Part shown: piece after piece, positions 1 to 8,082 of the stretch
Numbering within the stretch: the stretch's first letter is position 1
Layout: each line of letters begins with the position of its first letter
Assembly (NCBI RefSeq): GCF_010365305.1
Contig: NZ_CP048279.1
Span: 2,604,001 to 2,668,000, forward strand
DNA from: Staphylococcus sp. MI 10-1553
GTDB lineage: Bacteria; Bacillota; Bacilli; Staphylococcales; Staphylococcaceae
Length of the DNA stretch: 64,000 bases
Direction: 5' to 3'
Notes under the pieces: generated by a model
The model's input: only the letters and a program-made list of their open reading frames with translations
Databases searched by the model: none
Told to the model about the DNA's origin: nothing
Program-made: the position numbers and the translations under genes

Positions 1-168
1 AATACGGCCAGAAACTCGTTTCATTTCAACAAAAAACGTTTTTCCACCTGGCATAATAACAATTCGGTCCGGTACGCCTTTCGTGCCTGGCGACACCAAC
101 TTTAAACATAAACCATTTTTCTTCTTAATCTCTTTAACGAGATACTGTTCTAATTTTGTTTCTTTCAT
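1..168 (-). CDS. VRR-NUC domain nuclease, phage (partial)
   Basis: Only the first 56 residues are in the window; the gene runs off the left edge. The start ATG at 166-168 has a good ribosome site (AGGTGA) just upstream. The visible part contains the pattern LVSPGTKGVPDRIV followed by FFVEMKR, which fits the VRR-NUC fold: a G-x-PD strand and a strand with the E-x-K catalytic pair of the PD-(D/E)XK superfamily. Small VRR-NUC proteins of about 100 residues commonly follow the VapE-type helicase gene in staphylococcal phages, and that is the position here. Likely role: a structure-specific endonuclease in phage replication or recombination (inference). Confidence 0.8.
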   Translation of the reverse strand, partial: MKETKLEQYLVKEIKKKNGLCLKLVSPGTKGVPDRIVIMPGGKTFFVEMKRVSGRI

Positions 169-506
169 ATGTTCACCTGCATACAAAACTTATAAATAAG
201 GGCTACAATGTTACTTTAAAATTACCATTTATATATTTATATGCTATTAGGGCTAATTACTAGTAATGTATATACCTATTATTATTATTTAACCTATTAT
301 ACTTATTTAAAGTAACGCTAGTAACACAATGATTTGAAACTTAGAGCCATAATATATTGAAGCGTTACAATTGGTGTTACTCTACAAAAAATAAAAGTAA
401 CACTAGTAACATCGATTAAATACGATTACGCTATTACTGTTAATTTCAAATCTTTAATTGTAACACCTATTGTAACGCCTAAAATGTATAATAATTCGTT
501 TAAACC
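169..506. repeat. Gene-free AT-rich stretch with iteron-like GTAAC(A/G)C heptamers
   Basis: No convincing gene is present in these 338 bases. The heptamer GTAAC(A/G)C occurs at 312-318, 321-327, 397-403, 460-466 and 472-478, and in inverted form at 362-368 and 374-380. An eighth partial copy starts at 407. The copies lie in four close pairs within about 170 bases of very AT-rich DNA, directly downstream of the primase-helicase gene. Iterons beside an AT-rich stretch next to a replication protein gene are the usual look of a replication origin. That function is inference. Confidence 0.55.
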
Positions 507-2954
507 TTATAATAATTCATTAAATTTTTCTTCTCTTACGTACGCTTTTTGCGAACCGTATTCTTTTCCGAATCTTAACTTCCCTTGTTTGTTTCCTTTA
601 TAATCATTCCAACAATCTATTTGTCTGATAGCATTACCAATTCTTTTTAACTCTATTGATCCTCTGCTATCTCCTATGTCCCTACCAAAGCACTCAACAA
701 ATATTTCGAGTGCGCACACCTTATACCTTTCAACGTAATCAACTTTACCAGTTGGCAGCATGTCCACATCCCCTTGATAAAAACGTCGTCTGTCAAAAAT
801 GCTTAACTCATTCCAGTTGCTAGGAATAGGCGTATTTAAAAATTCTTCAACGATACCAACGTACGGTGATTCTTCAGTGTGCTTACTTTGAATAGAACGC
901 ATTTCTTTTTCTAACTCAGAACTTAAATATAGCTTTTCGCCTTGCTCATAAAAGTATTTAGCTTCAGCCCATATTTGATTAATATCTTCTTTTGTTAATT
1001 GTGACCAATTTTCCTCGACCTTATCGGGATTAACTGTCAATGGCCAAAACCGTCGCCCACCTGTTTCATCCTTTAAAAAATCAATTTTATTTGTCGTACC
1101 TATGAATATACATTGGCGTGGAAAATCTTCAATATAATGTCCATACGCGACACGGAAGCGGTCTATTTGTTTAGAAATAAAGTGCTTAATGGCCTCGACT
1201 TCCGCTTTACGTGTTGCTGCAAGCTCGGCCATTTCCATAATCCAAACCCCTTGTAATGCTTCATAAGCTTCTTTACCTGTCACAGACACTAAGCTGTCCG
1301 AAAACCATGCGCCACCTAGTTTTTTTAGTATGGCTGATTTACCGACGCCTTGAGGTCCGTATAAAGTTAGCATATAGTCAAATTTACATCCGGGATTCAT
1401 CACTCTCGCTACTGCAGCAATCAAAGTTTTTCTAGTTACTACACGATTTACTTCAGTGTCATCAACACCTAAATACTTAATAAATAGACGTTCTAAACGT
1501 GACACGCCATCCCAAACAAGCGTATTCAGATAGTTTCTAACAGGATGATAGGCATTTTGTAAAGCTACACTGATGATGGCGTCTTTTGTTTTGCCTGCAT
1601 GATGAATCTCATAAATTTTTTCAAGATAGCCTCTTAAAGCGCTATCGTCTGCATCTTGCCACTGACGTATTTTAATACTTTTATTCCAAGGTACACGCCC
1701 TGTACATTCAATCTGTTTTGTAAATTCATTGAATACGATTTTTCCTTTCAAATTAGGATCATTACATAATATGTTTTCGATGTTTGGAATTGTTGCTTTA
1801 AAATCGCCATTTGTGTTCACTTCAAGATTTCCACGCCACGATGACAAATCAACGTCAACCTCGTCAAAATCTTCCATTGCAGCTGTCATTTTATCGTTAA
1901 TTAACTGTTGCTTAACTTTTTCATCGTTTTGAGCTTTTGTCTGCATCGCTTTATAGCTTGGAAGTCTATTGACGGGCGTTCCCTCTTTAGCATCTTCATC
2001 CTGAGCACCGTATAAATGAATACGAATAAGGTCAAAACTATTTACCAACTGTCCGCTCACCGGGTCGGTGTTGTGATGCGAATAGGCGAATTTACCATTT
2101 TCATAAATAACTAAACCGCCTGCAGTGGACCCCTCATGATACGTATAACGATTTGTACTGTGTGCGTCGTATAAATCCGGAATAAATGTTTCAATTGCTT
2201 CCTCAATAGTATACGTGCGACAGAACGCTCCAATGAGACCAGGTTTTTCTTCAGGATTGCCTTGTTTATCAGCAAGACGTTTTGTTTTATTCTCCTCACG
2301 TGAAGAGGTCGGCCATTCGAGTGTATCAGTCCAATCATTATAGCTGTTTAGAAGTTTGTCCGGGTCGAGTAGCGGTAAATCTTCATAAGTGAAAAAGAAT
2401 TCTGCATCACTGCTTGTTGACGGCCAGTACATCAATCTGTGAGGTTGATAAGTCGTATCATCGAAAAAGTCCATACCTACCATATCCGCAACTTTACGCG
2501 CAACTGCCTCATACTCATCAGCATTAACATTTCGCTTCAGCGGTACTACTAAACGCAGTCGAGGACTTACATCACGGTGTTTATGTGTCGAATACACACA
2601 ATAAGCAAAATCATAGAACATGGATAAGGTGTCAACCATATCATGTGCAGCATAATCAATATCAAGCGTTAGCATTGACCGGTTCATCACTTGACCTGCT
2701 CGTCGCTTACCTTCTTTTAGATAACCTCCAACAAAGCCGCCCACGTCTTTTATATCCGACTGTTCGGTTTTTGACATCTTGTTATACTCTAACAAGCTTT
2801 CTTTAGTCCTAACTGTTGTTGATAATTTCTGCATAAATTCAGACCAGGACATATTATGATTAGTCCAATGAGTGGCTAAACGACTACTAGCATAAGCATA
2901 CGAGATGTCACGATCGTATTTAATATTTTTCACTTGTGTGACTTTATCTAACAT
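507..2954 (-). CDS. Phage primase-helicase, VapE family
   Basis: The 815-residue protein is of the virulence-associated E type found in staphylococcal phage replication modules. Its C-terminal half is a P-loop helicase: Walker A GPQGVGKS at about 533-540, a Walker B-like VWIMEMAEL near 570, and a sensor region IFIGTTN followed by the TGGRRFWPL motif near 631-640. The N-terminal part carries LDID (about 97-100) and an STH triplet (about 122-124), which resemble the two metal and nucleotide motifs of archaeo-eukaryotic primases. The ATG is preceded by AAAGGAG. It probably unwinds and primes phage DNA for the family A polymerase encoded upstream in the same operon. The iteron stretch lies directly downstream. 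Confidence 0.88.
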   Translation of the reverse strand: MLDKVTQVKNIKYDRDISYAYASSRLATHWTNHNMSWSEFMQKLSTTVRTKESLLEYNKMSKTEQSDIKDVGGFVGGYLKEGKRRAGQVMNRSMLTLDIDYAAHDMVDTLSMFYDFAYCVYSTHKHRDVSPRLRLVVPLKRNVNADEYEAVARKVADMVGMDFFDDTTYQPHRLMYWPSTSSDAEFFFTYEDLPLLDPDKLLNSYNDWTDTLEWPTSSREENKTKRLADKQGNPEEKPGLIGAFCRTYTIEEAIETFIPDLYDAHSTNRYTYHEGSTAGGLVIYENGKFAYSHHNTDPVSGQLVNSFDLIRIHLYGAQDEDAKEGTPVNRLPSYKAMQTKAQNDEKVKQQLINDKMTAAMEDFDEVDVDLSSWRGNLEVNTNGDFKATIPNIENILCNDPNLKGKIVFNEFTKQIECTGRVPWNKSIKIRQWQDADDSALRGYLEKIYEIHHAGKTKDAIISVALQNAYHPVRNYLNTLVWDGVSRLERLFIKYLGVDDTEVNRVVTRKTLIAAVARVMNPGCKFDYMLTLYGPQGVGKSAILKKLGGAWFSDSLVSVTGKEAYEALQGVWIMEMAELAATRKAEVEAIKHFISKQIDRFRVAYGHYIEDFPRQCIFIGTTNKIDFLKDETGGRRFWPLTVNPDKVEENWSQLTKEDINQIWAEAKYFYEQGEKLYLSSELEKEMRSIQSKHTEESPYVGIVEEFLNTPIPSNWNELSIFDRRRFYQGDVDMLPTGKVDYVERYKVCALEIFVECFGRDIGDSRGSIELKRIGNAIRQIDCWNDYKGNKQGKLRFGKEYGSQKAYVREEKFNELL

Positions 2955-3010
2955 ACTGTACTCCTTTCATCTAGATTTGTGGAGTGACCAAAGATAGCCA
3001 CTTCACTTTT

Positions 3011-3205
3011 TTAATACTCCTCAATATCGACACTCTTACCAAAACTGATGATTTTTATGTCTTTACCTTTTATAAAAGTTTGAGCACCATCTTTGTGTGT
3101 GCATTGATACATTGAATAATTAATGTCTGTTTCCACTCTTACAACATTTTTTAATGTTTGTTTGCCATCGTCTTTAAACCTGATTTTCACTTTGTTAGCG
3201 TTCAT
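3011..3205 (-). CDS. Small phage protein, unknown
   Basis: A 64-residue basic protein with no domain I recognise. Its ATG overlaps the stop codon of the tiny upstream ORF (ATGA), so the two are probably translationally coupled. It is part of the run of very small genes between the polymerase and the primase-helicase. The sequence reads like a small beta-rich fold (KVKIRFKDDGKQ, TFIKGKDIKIISF). No function is proposed. Confidence 0.6.
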   Translation of the reverse strand: MNANKVKIRFKDDGKQTLKNVVRVETDINYSMYQCTHKDGAQTFIKGKDIKIISFGKSVDIEEY

Positions 3206-3279
3206 TTACCTAACACCTCTTTCACACGTTCATAAATATCTTTATCGTTACAAGTCTGATTCTTTGATGAATGTTCCAT
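3202..3279 (-). CDS. 25-residue phage micro-ORF
   Basis: ATG at 3277-3279, preceded by GGAGAAAAGG, opens a 25-residue frame ending at TGA 3202-3204. It overlaps the end of the MazG-like gene in another frame and couples to the next gene by an ATGA overlap. The second half, DIYERVKEVLGK, is a plausible amphipathic helix. The spacing and coupling fit this operon's style, but the frame is too short for certainty. Function unknown. Confidence 0.45.
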   Translation of the reverse strand: MEHSSKNQTCNDKDIYERVKEVLGK

Positions 3280-3547
3280 TAATTGTTTTACCTTTTCTCC
3301 CTTTGATTTCGTCATAAGCGAATTGCAAACATTCATGCAACGTCAAATCATGTTGTTGTGCTAAGATAATCAAAGTAACGACTGTATCACCTATACCGTC
3401 TTTCAGCGCTTCTATATTTCCACGAGTGAGAGCAGCGGCTACCTCTCCCGCCTCCTCATAAAACTTCAACGCTTGTCTATCCGGATTACCATTGTTTAAA
3501 TTTTTATCAATACTCCATTGTTCAACTTGTTTAATTAATTGATTCAT
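3248..3547 (-). CDS. MazG-like nucleotide pyrophosphohydrolase family protein
   Basis: 99 residues, close to the usual length of phage MazG-like proteins. The helix motif EEAGEVAAAL (about residues 31-40) and the later DGIGDTVVTLI (about 50-60) supply the E-x2-3-E and D pattern that binds magnesium and nucleotide phosphates in the all-alpha NTP pyrophosphatase superfamily. It would hydrolyse nucleoside triphosphates, perhaps to tune nucleotide pools or alarmones during phage growth (family knowledge and inference). GAGGAG precedes the ATG. It overlaps the genes on both sides. Confidence 0.8.
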   Translation of the reverse strand: MNQLIKQVEQWSIDKNLNNGNPDRQALKFYEEAGEVAAALTRGNIEALKDGIGDTVVTLIILAQQHDLTLHECLQFAYDEIKGRKGKTINGTFIKESDL

Positions 3548-3689
3548 TTTGTTGCTCCTCTTCTTTAAGTACTTCTTTTAACGCACCGACTATTACTCGA
3601 CTAAGAGTGTGATCACTTGAAACTTTTTCAACGATAATTCCATCTTTTAATTTTTTGAACTGATAGATACTGTCATGTTGTTCCGTCAT
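3531..3689 (-). CDS. Small phage protein, unknown
   Basis: Start chosen at the ATG at 3687-3689 because GGGAGGATAAGC lies at ideal spacing; a longer frame to 3713 has no ribosome site. The resulting 52-residue protein begins MTEQHDSIYQF and ends in a Glu-Gln-rich stretch. It overlaps the end of the upstream gene and the start of the MazG-like gene, as is usual in this tightly packed operon. No recognisable domain. Confidence 0.6.
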   Translation of the reverse strand: MTEQHDSIYQFKKLKDGIIVEKVSSDHTLSRVIVGALKEVLKEEEQQNESIN

Positions 3690-3873
3690 TTTGCTTATCC
3701 TCCCAGTATTCAACTAAAATATAAGCACGTTCTTTATTATTTGCATTCCAAAATACACTATTACTGTAACCTACAACTTTAGAGCTCGGATAAATCTTAA
3801 CGAATTCCTCAAGCTGATCTTCCGCCGATAAATCGCACATATCATAGTCTTTAAATTCTCTAAATCTTCGCAT
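3673..3873 (-). CDS. Small phage protein, unknown
   Basis: 66 residues, acidic and aromatic-rich, with the segments EDQLEEFVKIYP and YILVEYWEDK. A strong ribosome site (GGGGAGGGG) precedes the ATG. It overlaps the next gene by 17 bases. I do not recognise the family, and nothing in the sequence suggests a catalytic site or membrane segment. Confidence 0.6.
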   Translation of the reverse strand: MRRFREFKDYDMCDLSAEDQLEEFVKIYPSSKVVGYSNSVFWNANNKERAYILVEYWEDKQNDGTT

Positions 3874-3887
3874 TTCACACCCCTCCC

Positions 3888-4058
3888 CTAAGTTCCGATA
3901 AAATACTCGTCTCCATCTTTGATAATCACAATATCTTCATCTCCATAATCGCGACAAATTTCGATGAGTTCGTTGGCGTCTGTTTCGCCTGTATCTTCAA
4001 CAAGTGCCTCGATAATTTCTGCAACTACTTCATTCTTTATTTCTCTAATTATTGCCAT
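3888..4058 (-). CDS. Small acidic phage protein, paralogue of the one at 4271-4453
   Basis: A 56-residue frame with ATG at 4056-4058 directly abutting the stop of the upstream gene, preceded by a GGAG-rich site inside that gene. It shares a clear pattern with the protein at 4271-4453: VVAEIIEALVEDTG here against VIAEVIEKLVSDTG there, then DYGDE plus a beta strand, and an identical YFIGT terminus. The fold is probably helix-helix-strand-strand. Function unknown. It lies in the gene-dense stretch between the polymerase and helicase, and a gap in the annotation here would be out of character for this operon. Confidence 0.68.
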   Translation of the reverse strand: MAIIREIKNEVVAEIIEALVEDTGETDANELIEICRDYGDEDIVIIKDGDEYFIGT

Positions 4059-4271
4059 TTATTCTCCCTCCTCTAAACCTATAATCTCAGCGATTGTGTG
4101 CTTATCGTGTAGAAAAGTGTCGTCATGCTCAAATCTGTAGCCCTCATCTTCCAATCGCTTAATCACCTTATTTTTATCTGTGTAGTATACATCGTCTGCA
4201 TGCGTATTAAATACACCAGTAAATAGCTCTTTTGAATATAAAATCATATAAATCATTTGCTTATCCTCCAC
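4059..4271 (-). CDS. Small phage protein, unknown
   Basis: 70 residues, rich in Asp, Glu and His (FNTHADDVYYTDKN, HDDTFLHDKHTIAEI). No domain recognised. Its start overlaps the last base of the upstream paralogue gene, and its stop abuts the next ATG, so it sits between the two duplicated acidic-protein genes. The pattern of a conserved small gene inserted between two paralogues suggests a local tandem duplication with divergence. Confidence 0.6.
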   Translation of the reverse strand: MEDKQMIYMILYSKELFTGVFNTHADDVYYTDKNKVIKRLEDEGYRFEHDDTFLHDKHTIAEIIGLEEGE

Positions 4272-4453
4272 TAAGTACCAATAAAATATTCCCCTTGTCG
4301 AAGTTCATTAATTATGATTTCTTCATCTCCGTAATCTAAAAGATGTTCAATTAAATCCTCTAGTTTCTTTATTCCAGTATCGCTCACAAGCTTTTCGATA
4401 ACTTCAGCAATTACGCGCTTTTCAAGTTCTACACGTGCATAGTAGATTTCCAT
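4271..4453 (-). CDS. Small acidic phage protein, paralogue of the one at 3888-4058
   Basis: 60 residues with ATG at 4451-4453 behind a strong AGGAGG. Residues from about 14 onward align with the protein at 3888-4058, sharing the AE(V/I)IE.LV.DTG helix, the DYGDE turn and the YFIGT end. The N-terminal ten residues are unrelated. It overlaps the upstream gene by 25 bases in a different frame. No function can be assigned. Confidence 0.65.
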   Translation of the reverse strand: MEIYYARVELEKRVIAEVIEKLVSDTGIKKLEDLIEHLLDYGDEEIIINELRQGEYFIGT

Positions 4454-4722
4454 GACGGTACCTCCTGTATTCTTAAAATAAAGTCTTTAGGGTCTTCATT
4501 TTTTTGAGTTGTTCTGTTATACAAATCACTTATGCAATATTTACAATCCCTAATAAGAACGTTATAGCCGTACACAAACCTTTCAACAACATCAGCATTA
4601 TCAAATAGCATCAATATTTCTTCTACACTGAAATCGCATTCCTCTATCAGAAGCGTGCCATTCTCTTTAGTTTTACTCGTCCCATCCGGATTCATATAAG
4701 TTTTATCAACGCTTATTTGCAT
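4429..4722 (-). CDS. Phage protein, unknown, 97 residues
   Basis: Start placed at the ATG at 4720-4722 (MQISVDKTYM), which follows GGGAGGAAGC at good spacing. A longer frame to 4848 would lie inside the DUF3310 gene and lacks its own site. The protein has a helical middle (FSVEEILMLFDNADVVERF) and two cysteines in CKYC. It overlaps the DUF3310 gene by 17 bases at its start. No family recognised. Confidence 0.6.
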   Translation of the reverse strand: MQISVDKTYMNPDGTSKTKENGTLLIEECDFSVEEILMLFDNADVVERFVYGYNVLIRDCKYCISDLYNRTTQKNEDPKDFILRIQEVPSWKSTMHV

Positions 4723-4969
4723 TCGCCGCTTCCTCCCACTTTTCATAAGCTCTTTCCAAATACCATCGTGCTTTTTCCAAATCCTCTTTGCCGTTTTTAT
4801 GCATTGCTCTACTGATATATTTGATTGCATTACCAATTGAAAATGCAAGCGCGGGTGGATAATCTTTAATCACTTGTTCAATATAATCAATTACTTCAAC
4901 ATCTCCATAAGTATAATGTTGTGGATGATTCACAAAATCTGTCGTTACTTTATCATTATTTACATCCAT
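4706..4969 (-). CDS. DUF3310 family phage protein
   Basis: 87 residues from the ATG at 4967-4969, which has AGGAGTGA upstream; an in-frame GTG three codons earlier lies inside that site. The sequence NHPQHYTYGDVEVIDYIEQV, then FSIGNAIKYISRAMHKNG and LEKARWYLERA, is the typical DUF3310 pattern. The family is widespread in Gram-positive phages, where it has been described as a nucleotide kinase-like protein of uncertain activity. It stands two genes downstream of the polymerase. Confidence 0.85.
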   Translation of the reverse strand: MDVNNDKVTTDFVNHPQHYTYGDVEVIDYIEQVIKDYPPALAFSIGNAIKYISRAMHKNGKEDLEKARWYLERAYEKWEEAANANKR

Positions 4970-4980
4970 GTTTATCACTC

Positions 4981-5478
4981 CTAAATAATTTGATCGCGTC
5001 CAAATAAATCCTTTTTCACTTTCGCAAAGCTCGACCTATTAAATAAATACTTACAATAATTTCCGCGCTTATGCTGTTGCTGCACTGTCTTTAACCATGG
5101 TTTTCGATGTAGTTGCTTTTCTTTTTTGTATCTAATGTAGGCCGCTTTTGAACTAGCCTCTTGTAACTCACGAATTAGCTTATCATCGTAATTTTTAGGA
5201 TTAGGGAGCACCACATCATCAGCACATAAAGCCTCTTCAATTGTTGCACCTCTCCTTAACTTTTGAGCGATAATGAATACGGTTAGTCCTTTTTCTTCTA
5301 GAACTTTAAGTTTTGTATAAGGGACTTTTATAATCTCCGTGCCTCTTTTAAAATGGTATTGTATATCATCACCTGGCCCTTTAAAATTAACGCTCAATTT
5401 ATGTGCAAGGTCCGCATTCCACCCGTCACTGATACGTTCAGTAACAAGTTTCCATGTCAATGTTTTATTTTTTATCAT
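4981..5478 (-). CDS. Phage protein, unknown, 165 residues
   Basis: Start chosen at ATG 5476-5478 since AGGTGA is correctly spaced; the upstream GTG overlaps that site. The protein is basic, with a C-terminal half rich in Lys, Arg and aromatic residues (KPWLKTVQQQHKRGNYCKY) that could bind nucleic acid. A central stretch LRRGATIEEALC looks like a short helix-turn-helix, but the match is weak. It follows the polymerase gene by 15 bases and probably belongs to the replication module. Confidence 0.6.
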   Translation of the reverse strand: MIKNKTLTWKLVTERISDGWNADLAHKLSVNFKGPGDDIQYHFKRGTEIIKVPYTKLKVLEEKGLTVFIIAQKLRRGATIEEALCADDVVLPNPKNYDDKLIRELQEASSKAAYIRYKKEKQLHRKPWLKTVQQQHKRGNYCKYLFNRSSFAKVKKDLFGRDQII

Positions 5479-5493
5479 TGATGTCACCTACAA

Positions 5494-7455
5494 TTAATCT
5501 TTCATATAAAATGGCGATGTAAAGCCGTCACTGTTTAGATTTAAACCCTCTGCCCATTTAACCGGCTTACTCATAATTTTTTCTATTTTTGCTAATCCGT
5601 TGCTGTTTTTAGGTATCTCCACGATTACCTCATCATGCACATGTCCAACAATATTAAATCCGGCATTATCAAGCCTTAACATCGAGACTGCCAACAAATC
5701 CCTAGCAGTAGCTTGCACAATGTTTTCGACCAGTTTACCGCCATACGTTTTTAATTTGGCCCATTTTCTATTTATGTCTAATCCCATATACTCAACAACT
5801 GGAGCCCCCCACTCGTTCTCACTTATCCTAGCTTTAGGGTATGCAAGCGAACGTCCGCTTGGCAGTTCAATCATTAACAGTCCTTTTTTAATGTAGAAGC
5901 GAAGCCCATGCGTATAATGCGTTTTTCTAGAACGTACTGTATTGATGGCAGCATCTTGACATGCCTTCCAAAAATTGACGATATTAGGATTTGCTTTTCT
6001 CCAACTGTCCACTAAGCCTTGTAACTCAGATTCTTTAATGCCCATGTCTAACGCACCCATTGCTTTTAACGCACCTGGCCCGCCTTGATAACCTAACGCC
6101 AACTCAGACACCTTTCCTTTTTGCCTAAGTGGGTCACCTTTTGTAATTGATTCGATAGGTACACCAAACATTTGTGCAGCTGACGCCTCATAAATTTTGC
6201 CATGTGTATTAAACACGTCCAGTCTCCACTGTTCTTTCGCATACCAGGCAATAACACGTGCCTCAATGGCTGAAAAGTCGCTTACGGCTAAGATATAACC
6301 CTCTTTAGCCACAAAAGTCGTTCGAACTAACTGACTGAGTAAGTCTTGTGGTGGAGTAGCTAATAACAAACTTAGATCATCAAAACGTTGTGCCTTGATA
6401 AAATCACGCGCAATGTCTAACTCCACATCACTCATGTAATGTTTTGTTAAATTTTGCAGTTGTACGCCTCTACCTGCCCAACGTCCTGTACTAGCACCAT
6501 AAAACTGAAACAAACCACGCACACGTTCATCTGCACACATCATTTCGTGCATCTTGTTATACTTTTTAACGCTTGTTTTCGACATTTGAAGTCGAATTCC
6601 AAGCATCTGTTTAGCTTTCCCAGTAGCATTTTTTAAATAATCTTGTACTGTTTTCTTTTGCAGGTTTGATATGTCTAATCCCTGTTCTTCATTCAACCAT
6701 TTAAGCAATTGGCTTGTGCTGTTAGGGTTTTCTAATCCTGTAATTTGAATCGCTTGTTTTAACAAATCTTCTTTACTCATCTTGTCTAATTCATTAGCAC
6801 CGACCATCAACTCTTTTGACAATTTGATGCCTCTATCATTAATACGCTGATCTAGATTCCAATATTTTTGCTCTTCTTTAGTAATAGGAAAATCTTTTAT
6901 TTTTTTAGCAATAGACATTTCTACCTCAACATCTCTTATGCAGTAATCAATAAACTGCTGCCATTTGTCTGGCGCATGCATAGGCAAATTGCGAGTACGT
7001 CCGCCATTTACTTTCGTAGGCTTACATGGCACTGAAAAGTATCTGATGAGGTTTTTACCTGCTTTATCCTTTTGATTCTGCAAATTCAGCGCATCTCCCA
7101 CTTTTTCAAGCGAAGAGGGTAAACCAAGACGAGTAGCATTGACCATCGTGCAAGACCATTCCTCAGGAGGCATGTCAGCATCAAAATGTTTAGCTAAACA
7201 TGTACGTTCAAAATTTGCATTAAATGCGTATTTTTTAACATTTGGGTCGAACAATGCAATTTTGAAAGTTTCATATGAAGCATGAAACTCAGTATCATCT
7301 AGCATCGTCATATCAATAGCACTCACTGAACCGCCATCTATCGAATAAGCTATGATTAATATTTCAAAGTCTTTAGCTTCAACATACTTATAGACACCAC
7401 ATTTTAAGATGTCATTACTACTGTATGTCTCTATATCAATATTCATGTACTTCAA
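5494..7455 (-). CDS. Phage family A DNA polymerase with 3'-5' exonuclease domain
   Basis: 653 residues, the length usual for phage PolA proteins that lack the 5' nuclease domain. Exonuclease motifs are visible: DIET (residues 7-10), FNANFE (78-83) and YCIRDVEVE with D175. Polymerase motif A is SDFSAIEAR (392-400), motif B RQKGKVSELALGYQGG (444-459), and motif C HVHDEV (605-610) with the catalytic Asp at 608, so all key residues are present. The best-placed start is TTG, with GAGGTG eight bases upstream; the next ATG three codons on is too far from it. It replicates phage DNA with the helicase and DUF2815 protein of the same operon. Confidence 0.93.
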   Translation of the reverse strand: MKYMNIDIETYSSNDILKCGVYKYVEAKDFEILIIAYSIDGGSVSAIDMTMLDDTEFHASYETFKIALFDPNVKKYAFNANFERTCLAKHFDADMPPEEWSCTMVNATRLGLPSSLEKVGDALNLQNQKDKAGKNLIRYFSVPCKPTKVNGGRTRNLPMHAPDKWQQFIDYCIRDVEVEMSIAKKIKDFPITKEEQKYWNLDQRINDRGIKLSKELMVGANELDKMSKEDLLKQAIQITGLENPNSTSQLLKWLNEEQGLDISNLQKKTVQDYLKNATGKAKQMLGIRLQMSKTSVKKYNKMHEMMCADERVRGLFQFYGASTGRWAGRGVQLQNLTKHYMSDVELDIARDFIKAQRFDDLSLLLATPPQDLLSQLVRTTFVAKEGYILAVSDFSAIEARVIAWYAKEQWRLDVFNTHGKIYEASAAQMFGVPIESITKGDPLRQKGKVSELALGYQGGPGALKAMGALDMGIKESELQGLVDSWRKANPNIVNFWKACQDAAINTVRSRKTHYTHGLRFYIKKGLLMIELPSGRSLAYPKARISENEWGAPVVEYMGLDINRKWAKLKTYGGKLVENIVQATARDLLAVSMLRLDNAGFNIVGHVHDEVIVEIPKNSNGLAKIEKIMSKPVKWAEGLNLNSDGFTSPFYMKD

Positions 7456-7478
7456 AACTGTATCACCTCAATTCAAGT

Positions 7479-7511
7479 AAAAAGTAAGGGGCTTAATAGC
7501 CCCTGGTTACT
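7479..7511 (-). terminator. Intrinsic terminator between DUF2815 and polymerase genes
   Basis: On the minus strand the stem GGGGCTATTAAGCCCC, extended by AGTAA/TTACT, is followed by TTTTT. It overlaps the stop codon of the DUF2815 gene and lies 24 bases before the polymerase TTG. In an operon this would act as a partial terminator and lower polymerase expression relative to the upstream genes. Confidence 0.7.
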
Positions 7512-8061
7512 ACAATAAATCGTCATCATCTGTATCAATTTCATCGAAATCATCTTCAGCACTGCTCGCCCCGCCAAGCGGTTCACCTTTTTCAATAAGT
7601 TGAATATTGTTAAGACCTGCAGCAATCCCTTTATTCCCACTTGTATTGAAAGCGTACATATTGATTGATGCTCTAATGTAATCACCACTGACAACCGTAC
7701 TCGGTTCAGTTAAGCGAATTTTGTTTTGGTCGACTATTCCAGGTGCATTTTTACTAGAAGCATTGATAAAATACGCACCTTGGTAATTAGGGTCATCCTC
7801 ACGTTCAACATCACCGTCACGCAAAGGTGTTTTTAAACTAGCGGGTATTTTACCCCCAAATTTTGCTTTGCCCGCTTCTTTAGCTTCTTCAATAGCCTTT
7901 TGAATCGCTTGGATTGTGCTTGTATCAGTTTTAGGAATGATTAAGCTCACTGAATATTTAGCATCTTGCCCTTCCTGCATGCGATGAGGTTCAAAAATGT
8001 GAGCGTATGACGCACGTACTTTCCCAGTAATAACTTTTGTTCCGATTAATTTTGCTTTCAT
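7510..8061 (-). CDS. DUF2815 family protein, probable phage single-strand DNA-binding protein
   Basis: 183 residues beginning MKAKLIGTKVITGKVRASYAH, with the conserved stretch SVSLIIPKTDT and GDYIRASINMYAFNTSGNKGI, typical of DUF2815. The last 15 residues are almost all acidic (EDDFDEIDTDDDDLL), like the protein-binding tail of SSB proteins. Structural work on relatives places the family in the OB-fold SSB group. It sits between the DUF2800 nuclease-fold gene and the DNA polymerase, a standard trio. The gene has a modest ribosome site and ends within a terminator hairpin. Confidence 0.88.
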   Translation of the reverse strand: MKAKLIGTKVITGKVRASYAHIFEPHRMQEGQDAKYSVSLIIPKTDTSTIQAIQKAIEEAKEAGKAKFGGKIPASLKTPLRDGDVEREDDPNYQGAYFINASSKNAPGIVDQNKIRLTEPSTVVSGDYIRASINMYAFNTSGNKGIAAGLNNIQLIEKGEPLGGASSAEDDFDEIDTDDDDLL

Positions 8062-8082
8062 AAATGATTACCATCCTTATAA

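Noticed and set aside
4723..4848. Longer N-terminus for the protein at 4429-4722
   Set aside because: It lies inside the DUF3310 gene, and the internal ATG has a strong ribosome site.
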